A stretch of 64,000 nt of DNA from Oegoconia quadripuncta. Its lineage: Eukaryota; Arthropoda; Insecta; Lepidoptera; Autostichidae. Both the position numbers and the translations under genes were made by a program. The notes below the pieces were generated by a model. The model was not told the DNA's origin and did not search any database. It was given only the letters and a program-made list of their open reading frames with translations. Location of the stretch: NCBI GenBank assembly GCA_949316235.1, contig OX438755.1, positions 21,537,151 to 21,601,150 of the forward strand, written 5' to 3'. Positions 10,770 through 23,300 of the stretch are shown in pieces. How positions within the stretch are numbered: position 1 is the first letter of the stretch; every line of letters begins with the position of its first letter.

Positions 10770-11095
10770 ATGGATGCATTTCGGGGAGTGTGCGTTGGAA
10801 TTACATAATCTTATTTCACCGTCACCCTTCACCCGTGGGAAGGGATTCCACCCGTATGTAGTTAATATACCGAACATTCGCACTAAGAAGTTCGATTCTT
10901 CATTCATCATCCGAACATCCAAGGCATGGAACTCCCTTCCGGCGTCAGTGTTTGCTGAATCCTACAACCTTGGGATCTTCAAGAGCAGAGTGAATAGGGT
11001 TTTACTGGGATCGCGTGCTTCATCTTCGACCACATCGTCATTTTCCATCAGGTGAGGTGTGGTCAAACGCGTATCTAGTTAATCATAAAAAAATC
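10770..11095 (+). pseudogene. LINE reverse-transcriptase C-terminus with 3' tail
   Basis: An open frame reads HNLISPSPFTRGKGFHPYVV, NIPNIRTKKFDSSFIIRTSK, AWNSLPASVFAESYNLGIF and KSRVNRVLLG, the end of a Jockey/R1-like ORF2. The 3' tail catcaggtgaggtgtggtca also occurs at 35150 and, inverted, at 45840. 5'-truncated retro-copy fused in frame to the preceding fragment. Confidence 0.75.
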
Positions 11096-11327
11096 TATCT
11101 ACTTAAATTTTATGCGGTACCTTAAATATCTTTCATCTCAAAGGCTGTATGTTTCCATTCTCATTCTCGTTTACTTAGCTCAAATATTTGCTGCGATAAC
11201 TACCTGTTAGATAATTGACATTACAATTTCAAATGATAATGTTAGCGTTTATATGTATTTCTGGGTGATTTGTCATTTGCAATTCTAAAACGCTTTACAA
11301 CTAATTGTGAAATAATATTTGAAGAAA

Positions 11328-11385
11328 ATGTCTGCAGAGAAAGTAGCTTACACCAGTGTGCCTCAAGAAAAAGCTGGAGTCACAG
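11328..11385 (+). CDS. Gene B exon 1 (start)
   Basis: Starts at an ATG in the context gaaaatgtc and encodes [19 protein letters not shown], a short hydrophilic cytoplasmic N-terminus. It ends in phase 1 at the donor gtacat. Chosen because it fits the phase of exon 2 and mirrors gene C exon 1, which has similar length and composition. Confidence 0.75.
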
Positions 11386-14300
11386 GTACATCAAGATTTT
11401 TAAATGACATAAACTGTGTAATTAATCTTGCGTGATGCGAGAATTCACACATGGCAATTCAGCCATTTTGCAATGTCAAAAATCTGTGCGAAAATAGTGC
11501 CCAAAGGAAAAATTTGTACCTCTAGTTAACCTTTAATTTTTCACGCCTAAAAACTTACATAGATACTCGCGTGGGGTCTAACAGACTCGTCTTAGAATCT
11601 GTAAAATCAACCAAAACATAAACACTTAACGTCTATATAGGACTTAAAGTGAACAATCGTGTTAATGTCACACGTTACAATTTAGAAAGTATATTTTTTT
11701 GTAGACAATCAGTAGGTACATAATATTGTCAAATGGTCATTACAAATTTAGCGCATCATGATTTAATATTCACGTCTATAGATCTTAGACAAAAGATGTA
11801 TCTGCCTTTGGAAATTGATGGAAATGTCGTAGAAGAATCGGGTCTCTCAATTTCCATATCCGCTTCATATGTTTTTGCAACGGTTCAACAAAAATCGCAT
11901 CCTAAAAGTCCCGGAAATGCTCGCGCGTGGTCCTTTTGAAACCCAGACGCACTCTCCAGACACAACAAAGCAAGTGAGTTATGAAGTAATGAGCTAGTTG
12001 CTAAATGCGAGGAATGACACAACTTCGAATCTGCACTGGGGTCCAAATAAACCCCGAGTAATTAAATAGTTATTAAATATTTTATGTGAGAATTCTGGCA
12101 TCACGTGTTTGCTGGAATCCTCATTCTCATACGCAGAGACTGCTTTAACTATCCATAAATTATATCTCAAAAAATTGTACATAAATTGTGCCATAGACGT
12201 ATAACGAGTCCCATAAATATTGCTTCAAAAATAACGAAGTTATTTAGATGTCTTTGTGAAAAGAGGCAGAGCAGATGACGGACTTCCTTGGACATACACA
12301 CAGCGCCACCTAGCTCCACACTAAGCAACAGGCTTATATTATTTTGGTTGAGGGCGTCATTTGGAGGTTCCACTGAAAACCAGCGTTATAGTGAACGGCT
12401 ACAATCCATGCTGAGTTCGAGACCAAGAAATTAGAGGGCAAACAATGTTATTTTTTGCATGTGTCTCGACTGTGTAATATTTGTACCTGATTGTTTGTGT
12501 CATGAGATGGGTTTAAATACATTTTTCTTTCTTTCTTCTTGATAAACTACACAAAAACAAATTTTTTATATAAAATCAAAAAATCAAAATCAAAAATATT
12601 TTATTCAATGTAGGATACAAAAATATCACTTATTGAAAGTCAACATGCTATTTTTCTTTTTTTAACTACATCGCTTCACAAAGTGTTATGGTTAGGGAGA
12701 AGAAGCGACAAGAAACTCCGCAACAACACATCTTTTCAACTAGTCTCCATCCTTACAACAATACTACATCTTATATTACATATTACAAAACAATAGCAAT
12801 TAACATAACGACCAGCTAACACCAGACCTCCTTATCGCCTAAATAATCATCTATCCTGTAATAACCCTTCTTACACAGAGTTTCTTTAATGTGGCGTTTA
12901 AATTTCTGCTCTGTTAAAATCAATACATGTTCTGGTATTTTATTGTAAAAGCGTATGCTGTGTCCCACAAAGGATGTGCTAACCTTGCTAAGTCTAAATT
13001 GTGGAATTTCCATTTTATTTTTGTTTCTAGTATTCAAATTATGATTATCAGAATGTTTGCGAAATAGGCATATATTTTTGCGTACATACATTATACTGTT
13101 ATATATATATTGGGATGCAACAGTTAAAATACTTATTTCTTTAAACAGATCTCTTAGAGAATCACGGCAGCGTAATTTATATATTGCTCTGATTGCTCTT
13201 TTTTGTAGAACAAATATTGTTTGAATATCTGCACCTCTACCCCACAGTAGTATACCATAAGACATAATGCTATGAAAGTAGCTAAAATAAACGAGCCTCG
13301 CTGTTTTAATGTCAGTAAGTTGTCTAATCTTACGAACAGCATAAGCAGCTGAACTGAGCCTGCTCGCAAGTGTCTCAATATGCGACCCCCACTGTAGTGT
13401 GGAGTCCAAAGTGATACCAAGAAAAACAGTGTTCTCAACAAATTCCAATGGTTCACTATTCAACTTTAGGTTGTTTTCCCCCTGCCTTACATTAGGTAAG
13501 GAAAACTTAATACATTTGGTTTTCTTAGCATTTAGAACTAAATTATTCACAGTAAACCAGTTCGAAACCTGTGAAAGAGTATCGTTTACATCGTCAATAT
13601 CATTCGACCCTCTTTATTTTGAATATAAATGAAGTGTCATCAGCAAACAACACAATATCAACCAGGTTCCGAACTAAATAAGGCAAGTCATTAATATAAA
13701 CTAAAAACATAAAAGTACCTGAATTGATCCTTGAGGCACTCCCATTTTCACAAAGGATCCTGAAGATTTTTCCAGATTTACTTGAACTTTTTGAATTCTA
13801 TTTTCTAAATAAGAAGTTAATAAGTCGAGGGCTTTGCCGTGCACCCCATAATGTTCTAATTTAAATAAAAGCGTTTTGTGATCCACACAATCGAATGCTT
13901 TTGAAAGATCGCAAAACACACCGATTGCATCGCTGCGATCTTCCCAGGCATTATAAATATTTTTAATTAGAGCTACACCGGCATCCGTTGTCGAGCGACC
14001 GTTAGTGAAGCCAAACTGTTTATCATGTAGTAGTCCATTTGTATTGAAATGACACAATATTTGACCCAGAACAAGTTTCTCAAAAATTTTACTAAGTACA
14101 GGTAGAATGGAGATGGGCCTGTAATTATTGAGATCGTTTTTACATCCTGATTTAAAGAGAGGTACAACCTTACTATGTTTCATCAGTTCAGGAAAGACAC
14201 CTTGATCAATACTCGCATTGAAAATGAAGGCTAAGTAAGGAGCGATCGTAATGACAATATGACTCAACAGCTTTACCGACATGCCCCAGACATCTTCAGC

Positions 14301-17300
14301 TTTTTTTAACTTTAGCGTTTTGAAAGCCTTTATAACTTCGAGAGGGTCAACATACCTAAATTTAAGAATAGTGTGGCATTTTTTTACATTAGCTACCATC
14401 AATGATTTAGCACGAATTGGTGATGAATCTAGTATTTCAGTAGTTTTGACTGGAATATTTACAAAAAAAATTTCAAAATGCTGAGCTACTTCTATATCGC
14501 GATTGATAATTCTATTATCAATTTTAATTGAATATCCATTGTCACGTTCTTTAACACATGACGTTTCCCTATTTATAACCTTCCAGACTGCTTTAATCTT
14601 ATTATCAGCAATATTTACAATATAACTAATGTATCTGGACTTAGCAGTAATACAAACTTTTTTAAATAAATTTGAATAATTTTTAACACATTCGCAGAAC
14701 TCTAGGTCATCCTGCCTAATTGTCCTATCTTCATAGAGCTGAAACAACTTATCTCTACTTATTCGAATACCTTTCGTGGCCCAGTTACTGAATTTAAATT
14801 TATTGGTATTTTTAACTTTTTTAATTTGAAAGATCTGTTCAAACTCTTTATTCAAAACATTGAAGAAATCTGTATAAAATTTATCACAGTCAATTGTTTC
14901 AGACGAAGGGGAAGGTAATTTATTTAACAAAACTTCTTTATACATTTCTACTTTTTCTGCAGGTATAGGTCTAGTAATGAATTCTACTGTGGGATTGGAT
15001 AACTTAATTAACGGAAAAGCAACAAGTTGCCCACAGTGATCAGACCTTAAACAGTTTAGTATAGACTGATCAATGAAATTACAGTTACAGAAAAAGTTAT
15101 CTATGCAAGTGGCTGTAGATTCAGTGATTCTAGTAGGCTCTAGGAATACGTTGTTTAAATTAAAAGACTTAAATAAACTTATTATTCGAGTAGTTAACGA
15201 CTTCTGCTCCAGCAAATCTGCATTAAAATCACCACAGACTATAACTGACTTTGTCCCTTTAGTTACTAGTTTTAGCACATCTTCCATGACCGACTCAAAC
15301 AAATTAAAATTGTAAACATAAGGAGGTCTGTAGACGCAAATAACAATGTAGTTCTCCAACTCCACAGATGAAAGTTCAATAGTACATTCAATCGAAAGTG
15401 CAACAACATCTTTGCGTTCCTTCGCTTTTAAATTATTTTTAATTAAAATTAAAGAACCTCCATGTGTCTTAAACTGTCGATAGAATGAACTAATACAATA
15501 ATAATTGTCATTTGAAATAATCATTTCGGTCTGTTTTAGCCAATGTTCAGTAATACATACAATATCGATAGTGTTGTGTTTCTCTAAAAACATCTCTATT
15601 TCTAGTTCTTTGCCAGATATACATATTATATGTCATACAAACATATGACCCCAGCGGGATTCAAACACCCAACCGTCGGTTTGGAGGGCAGGATCGGTCG
15701 TCAAAATTAGCTAAAAACGTCAAACTTAAATTGATATCAATTCTCAGATCCCCCCGTGTACAAGCCTCCAAAAGGCTTCGGCGTTCGTCACACACAAGCG
15801 CTCATATTGTTCATATGTCTCACTGTGGGTTATTCCCTAAGAGCCCATCTCAGTGTCTCCATGGTGGCCATGACAAATGTTCCCGCCAACACTTCCTCTT
15901 ACTTCACTAATAACTCTGGAGGGAATGACAGTCATTCCACTGAATTGCCACTGAAAATGAATGAAACCGCAGGAGTTAAGAACATGGAGGATAGTTCTGA
16001 AGGTTGGAGTGGAAGTGTCTATAAAGTAAGTGAACTATTACATTCACCTCTATGCAAGAAACATTTTCTTTAGAAGAATTTCTGTGAAATTAGGGCCCTT
16101 ACTAATAAACCGTTCTCAATATTGAGATGCTTGCTTGACGCTTGAAAATCTGTTGGCATTAAACCAGTATCAAAAGAAATAGTATTTAGACTGAGACGCG
16201 ATCTCATTCTCAAGAACGGTTTATTAATACTGGCCTAAGATTCAATTTAATTTGTTTATTTGTAAGTTTGACATGTCAAGTTCATATTTTTTGATAATGA
16301 AGGGGGCACTTGACCTCAATCACACGTAATGTTAAAGAAGATGAGGCAGAAGCGTGCCGACCATAAAACCCCATCTTATTTAGACTGGCTGTCTTATCTA
16401 TGACAAGCGAACACAACCATGCTATTAACATTACTGTTGGACGGCAGACTTAGATTAGGTGGTGGTAGCTAGCTAGGCGGACAATTAAAATGTCCTGCCG
16501 CCAATCAAACTGAGTACAAACATGTACCCCGCTGGGGATCGAACCAGCGACCTCGGGTTTGTAAACATTAATTCAATATTTGACGTCGAATATTGAAGAT
16601 CCTAAGAATTTTAGAAATACTGACGTCGGAAGGGACTTCCAACCTAGGTAATTCACATTATAAATGACGAACTAAGCCGCTTATTCACCGCGCCCTGTAA
16701 CGACGATAGAATAAGATAATTAAATTTCTGATTTATTTCAATATTTCAGACATATAATTGGAACAAACCGACGCAAGAGATGATCCTGTACTCGTTTTTC
16801 GTGGGTTACACCAGCATGATGCTCCCTATGGGTGTCCTGGCGCAGAGGTACGGGGGGAAGATACCGATCATGGTGGCTTTGGGAGCCAATGGCGTGCTGT
16901 CAATCTTGACGCCATGGATTGCAATGATTGTGAGTGAAATCTAATGATTGCAAGTATCACTGATAACAGGGTTGAGAAGTACTCATGACGTAGTAGTCGC
17001 ATTCGCTATATATTAGCGAAGTGCAATGTCTGGCCATTTTATTTTTATTTAGTAATTCTTTATTTAATCTTAAAATATACATACATGTTTTGGTAGAAAA
17101 CCATATTAAAGAAACTAAATAATAGGTAGCGTTTTTACAGACTGTACGCCTTTATAAAACATGTAACATAAAAAGAAAGGATCGTTAATACAATGTTGCA
17201 CAAAATTAAATAATGTCAATAATTTCTATGTGACTTGCACCAGGTCAATATAGAATATATCAATGTAGACAGGGGATGGTCTTTACCCACTTGTGCAGTA

Positions 17301-20300
17301 CTATTACCTATTCTGTGCTTGTGCCACAGAATACTCATCTGCTTGTGCTCACAACAGCGTGGTAGGTACAAAGTTAATACTTAATAAAATTATTTTTATA
17401 ATTTTTTTTTGTACGAGGGTAGACTTCGGCATTGCTTGCTTATTCTTATTGATGTCGCATTGTGGTCGACAGTGCCCGAGTCAATGAGCGGCCAGAAGGT
17501 GTCTGGCCATTAGTGGCATTTGAATACGAGCTTCAGAGGGCAATAGTGGTCTCGGTTGTTTTCAACTGGAGACAATCGGTGGCCTGCCGCTTCTTAAAAA
17601 CACTGACTATCTGGTGGCCACCAGGCTGGCACAAACACTGACTATCAGGTGGCCACCAGGCTGGCACAAACGCAGCTATCTGCTCCGGTGTGGTAGATTA
17701 CGACCCATCCCCTCTCCCAGAGAGAGTAGGCTGCGCCCAAACAATGGGGACAGTGAGGCTGTTGATGATGAGACAGGAATCCTAAAGTTTTACTCGTGAT
17801 CTATTATCGTCGATTCATTGATTAGCAATCGAAAGAAAATAAGAATAAGAATAATGTTTATTCAGAAAATGTTACATAGTTGAAACTAAATATGTTAGGC
17901 TATACTTAGTACCAATAATACAAAAGCCATAGCTGCCGAACTAGGTTTGTGCAAACTGTATTACAGCATACAATGCCCTTCCCCTGGAGATTAAACAAGA
18001 TTAGCCTAGCGCACATAAAGATCGTTAACAAATCAAATTTTGTAACAAATGTATTCGGTATTTTTTGTGCAATACTAATTGATTGAAATCAAGTGCGTGC
18101 GTGCGTGCGTGTGTGTATGTGTGAATGATTATCTCTCTCGCTAAAAAAATGGAATCCTAACAATCGATATTTTTAAATAGTAATGCGGGCAGGTAGACGC
18201 ATTGGTTATGGTAGTTGTTAGGTATATAGCTATGGAATAACATACCTTAGTCTGAAAATAATACAGACTGTGTGGTTCCATGGTCTTCAAACTCTCTCTT
18301 GTGGGGGTCGTACGAGACGACTCAGGGACAGTGGAGTACTTCCAAAATTTCACGATCGCCAACCGCCATCAGTCCAGTATGGCGATTAGACCAAGTCTTT
18401 CCACGGAATACTTACGATGATAATTAAGCGATGGGCTTACCGAGTTATGTCATACAGTGGACAGTGTCACGTCGAATTATTCGATCTTAATCGCATCTAA
18501 TATTAATTACGCCGACCGATCGGTGTAGTGGATAGTGATCCTGTTGCAGGTTTGAATCCCGAGACGGGTAAATGTTTCTGTGATGAATATGAACATTTAT
18601 TCCTAAGTCATGGATGTTTATATAAATATTTATGTATGTTTATCCGTTATGTAGTATCCATAGTACAAGCTTTGGTTAGTTTGGGACTAGATGATTGGCG
18701 TAAGTGTCCGAAATATTTATTATATTATTAAAAAACAATTCGACATTTTCATTAGCTATGACGCGGATAGATTCTATAAACTGAGAGTTACCTTTGCTAC
18801 GATTCTGTTTTACTACCGCAAGTACTTCCCTTTATGACCCGTTGAAATAAGAAATATTATGCGAAGAATGGGAAGTATTCTTGTTTGAAGTTGTCTCGTC
18901 TTTGTTATTATTTCGAGATTTCTCGTGCAAAAAAAAATAATTCATTACGATGTTCCGTAACGACGAAAAGAAAGAAAAAAAACAATCCACGTTCGTATAT
19001 ACAAGATTATTTATTGTATACCTGAAACCTGAATTTGGTGTCATATTTTTTCTATCATTATTTATTTAATTACAACACGCTGTTAAAAAGACTGATGAGG
19101 ACATGTTTAAATTCTTTCTTTAATTAGTCTGGGGTCCAAGGTAGCAATAGAGTCATGTAGGGCACCGTCTACCTCCAGTAGGCGCCGTGCAGAGTACCAC
19201 TGTTGATCCTGGCTTACAGGAGTTACAGTGGGAGGAGAGCGGAGGTCGGATCTGACGGGGACATGTTTTCTGAGGGGTTGATTAAGTTTAGGCAAGCTGT
19301 CTGTAAGTATAGGTCGGGACCCTCAGCCTCAAATTGCCAGTTGGTCTCTCATTACATTGAGCATAGGTAAACACGAGGGTAGTGGACTCAAGGCCCCGCT
19401 CCGGGACAGTACTGTCAACTGACTGTTAATTATATTGTGTTTTGTACTCCATTGTTATTTCCTATTGCTTTTTTTTGAATTGTTGTAATTCACGTATAGT
19501 TTGTTTAACTGTGAAAATCTATGGAGGAGGCCTATGTTCAGCACTGGACGTCCTGTGGCTGATGTGATGATAAAATCGGCCCCTTTAGATAATAATTAGG
19601 TCTTAGGCTTTTCGAGTCCATCCAGTGACTACATTTTAAATAATAATAATAAATGTCCTTAGACATACACACAGTGCCATCTAGTTCCACAGTAAGCAAC
19701 TATAGGCTTGTGTTGTGGATACCAGATGGTTGATAAACTACATAAATACATTTTTTTTGGAAATAAATACTTATTATAAATGAAAACATCCATAACTCGA
19801 GTACAAATGTCCATATTCATCACACAAACATATGGCCCTATCGGGATTCGAACCCGCAACCTTCTGGTATAGTGGTCAGAGTTGCTAACCACTACATCAA
19901 ACAAGTTTTGTATTGTATTTAAACAGAAATCGTAATGAAGGCGCCATTGGATTTGATGCATGCTCTTGAGGCATATTTGATGCATGCTCTTGAGGCATAT
20001 TTGATGCATGCTCTTGAGGCATATTTGATGCATGCTCTTGAGGCATATTTGATGCATGTTCTTGAGGCATATTTGATGCATGCTCTTGAGGCATATTTGA
20101 TGCATGCTCTTGAGGCATATTTTGTCACCCATCTAGAAGCAAACTATGCCGCTTTTCTTCCAGAGCGGATGGATGGGTGTGTGCGCTTGTCGTTTGCTGC
20201 AAGGCATGACTCAGGCTGCATTCTATCCTAGCATCCACACCTTGCTCGGCAACTGGGCACCGCTGAGTGAGAGGGGACGGCTCAGCACTTACATTTATAC

Positions 20301-23300
20301 TGGTGAGTTACGAACGAAGCTGTAAATAACTGCCTCCGTAGCTCAATGTAAACAACATTGGGTATACGATTCAGAGGTCGCGGGTTCGATCCCCAGCGGG
20401 GTACATGTTTAAGTACTCGGTTTGGTTGGTGGTAGGGCATTTTAAATTCCCGCCTGGCTAGCTACCACCATCTTATCTAAGTCTGCCGCCAAGCAGCAAT
20501 GTTAATAGCATTGTTGTGTTCCGGTTCTCAGAGATAAGATAGCCAGTCCTCCAAATGTGTTGGGGTTTCCGGGTCAGTACGCTTCCACCTTCGACCTCAT
20601 CTTCACTTAACATCAGGTGTGATTGAGGTCAAGTCATTAGAAGAGAGTACGGGCCATAGTCCACCATAGTAGATTGGTGAATTTGTGTCAGACTATAGCG
20701 ATTACGACGCGTCTAATAAGAGCGCCATTGGCTCAGCGGTTTTTTTTTTTTTTTTTTTTAAAGTAATTTAAATCTCCACAGACACATGGTCCGTGCTCTT
20801 GTTTACAAAAATATAATTTAGAAATTAACTTGTCTCTTTTACATTTTATACTCTAAAGACTACGACTATGCTTAAATCTAAAACAGTGAGTTCTTGTTCT
20901 TTATGTATGCATATATACATATATATATATATATACACATACATATATATATCTTCCCTTTGTCATATTCTTATTATTATTATTTTTAATTATTCCTATT
21001 CTCGATATAATTATGGTATGTAAAATTTTAAATATTTGTTTATTTCTATGATGATTACAACTGATTACAATTGAAGGGGAGGTGCGTTTTTTAACTATGG
21101 GAGTGGCTCAGCGGTTAAGAGCAATCTACAAATTTGGAAGGTCCGGGTTCTCCTGGCTAAATTAAAGTTTCCATATCAAATTACAAGGCTTTGTTTTTAA
21201 TGCTAAACGGGTTGGTACTTGACCTCAATCACACCTGATGTTAAGTGAAGATGAGGTCGAAGGTGGAAGCGTACTGACCCGGAAAACCCAACACATTTGT
21301 GGGACTGGCTATCTTATCTCTGACAACCGGAACACAAAAATGCAAACCAGCGCTGTAACAATTGCTACAGCATACGCTGAGATGGAGTCCATTTTTGACA
21401 TCACACTGCACTCATCGCATTCCAAAATCTGTTTCTGTATATTGTGATAATTTTCTTGTTTTTATTAATATTGTTGTTGCTATAGTGTGGTGACAAATAA
21501 ATATATGTCTATGTCTATGTAAATATATAGCAAACCAATAATATTTAAAACAGTATTGCGAGTGTAAAAAGCATGCTATAGAATGGTTGCAAACAATGAA
21601 TTACAATGAAACAGAAAGTCTTTTGGAGGTATTGGTATAGGTATTGATGGATCATTATTATAACTCGTTATTTGAATACACAAATTAAAGAGAAACTCAA
21701 CTTCTAAAAAAAAAAAAATTAATAATAATAATAAACAATTTAAAAAAAAAAAAATATTACGTAATATAAATATAGCACTAACATATAATAGTAATACACA
21801 CACACACACACACACACCAGCCTTTAACTATGTGACCAATACAGGAAGAGCGGGGACTCCTATCACAAGTATATTCTATAACTTAAAAGGAGTCCTCAGC
21901 TGAAAATTTTATGTATTAGGCTTAAGCTATGAAATAAATATTTTGTATTTTGTATTTTAGTATTGGTGTAGATAACATAACGACTGACAACAACTTAAAT
22001 ACACTGGGCCGCAAAAATAACGGGTCACTTAGAAAAACCGCGACATCTCCCAAAGTTATGTACATAGATCCCTCGTATAAATAATATGTTATAGGCAGAT
22101 AAGTGGCGCTTATTATACATTTCAAAAAAGGTTTCATTTGAACAAGCTATAGCTTAAAAAAAATTAATTCGCAATTTTGAAAAATATCCAATTTCGAATT
22201 TTTTATAAAAGAATATTTTTAGCTTATGTTTCAAACCAAGCTATCATTATAAACAGCTTTTTGGTCTGGTCACAGTATCTTGTGCACCAACATGTCATTA
22301 TCTCCTGAAGAATGTACACGAATTATCACCATGGTACAAGAAGGAAGGAGTCAGCGGAGTACTGCTAGAACAGTAGGTGTATCTTTATCCACAGTCCAAA
22401 GAGTACTCCAGCGATTTCAAGAGACCGGCATGAACATCAGAAAACCAGGGAATGGCAGGCCAAGGTGCACAACTGTACGAGAAGACCGATTCATCGTGAG
22501 CACTATGTTAAGAAATCGACATCTCACGGCTGTTCAGGTCCGAAATAGCCTTCAAGAAGTCACCACAACAATGTGAGCTCTGACACGATCCTGCGGCGAC
22601 TTCGTGAAGCTGATATAAAGCCTTATAGGCCAGCAAATGGCCCTAAACTGCTCAGAGAACATCGAGTTGCCAGGTTGCGATTTGCTCGAGAACACATCCG
22701 ATGGACAGATGAAGATTGGTCCAGGGTTATGTTTTCCGATGAGTCTAGATTTTGTTTATTCACACACGATGGGAGACGAAGAGTATATAGGCGACCAGGT
22801 GAACGTTATCGTCAAGCGTGTTTTGAAGAAAAGGTGCCATTCGGTGGAGGGCAATAATGGTATGGGCTGGGATATCTTCAGAGAGTCGTACGGAGTTAGT
22901 GATTATAGAAAACGGTTCTTTGACGGCTCTCAGATACGTAGAGGAGATTTTAAATAAGCACGTTGATCCTTTCCTGGTGAATATGGGGGCAAATTCCATT
23001 TTTATGCGCGATAATGCGCGACCACATAGTGCACATTTGGTTAACGCGTATATTCAAGACGTCGGTATCACCCGCATGGAATGGCCAGCTCGCAGCCCGG
23101 ACTTAAATCCCATAGAGCATTTATGGGACGAGCTCGGGAGATGCGTTAAACAACGCTCTCCAGCTGCAGCTACCTTACGTGAGTTAAGGAGTGCGCTAGT
23201 GGAAGAATGGTCAAACATAGACCAAAACCGTATTAGAAATTTGGTACAGCATGCCACATCGTCTTGATGAAGTGATACCAGCTCGTGGAGGAAATACAAG

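Larger units (their letters stand above)
12570..15628 (-). mobile_element. CR1/Jockey-type LINE, 5'-truncated, about 3.05 kb, in gene B intron 1
   Basis: The minus strand encodes, in order: an apurinic-type endonuclease ([31 protein letters not shown], near SDHCGQ), then reverse transcriptase ([51 protein letters not shown]) and a C-terminal domain ending at 12816. Two frameshifts, near 13715 and 13610, break the RT between GVPQGS and the FADD box and just after it. The 3' end has a TTTTGATTTTGAT-type tail near 12575. Family 2 SINE sequence flanks both ends, suggesting it inserted into such a SINE. Antisense to gene B and inactive. Confidence 0.88.

Noticed and set aside
19953..20120. Possible CRISPR-like array
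   Set aside because: Repeats are directly tandem with no spacers, in a eukaryotic intron.
19659..20231. Long open frames on both strands rich in [16 protein letters not shown] or ICLKSMHQ repeats
   Set aside because: They are translations of the 24-bp minisatellite, which lacks stops in several frames; no conserved domain is present.
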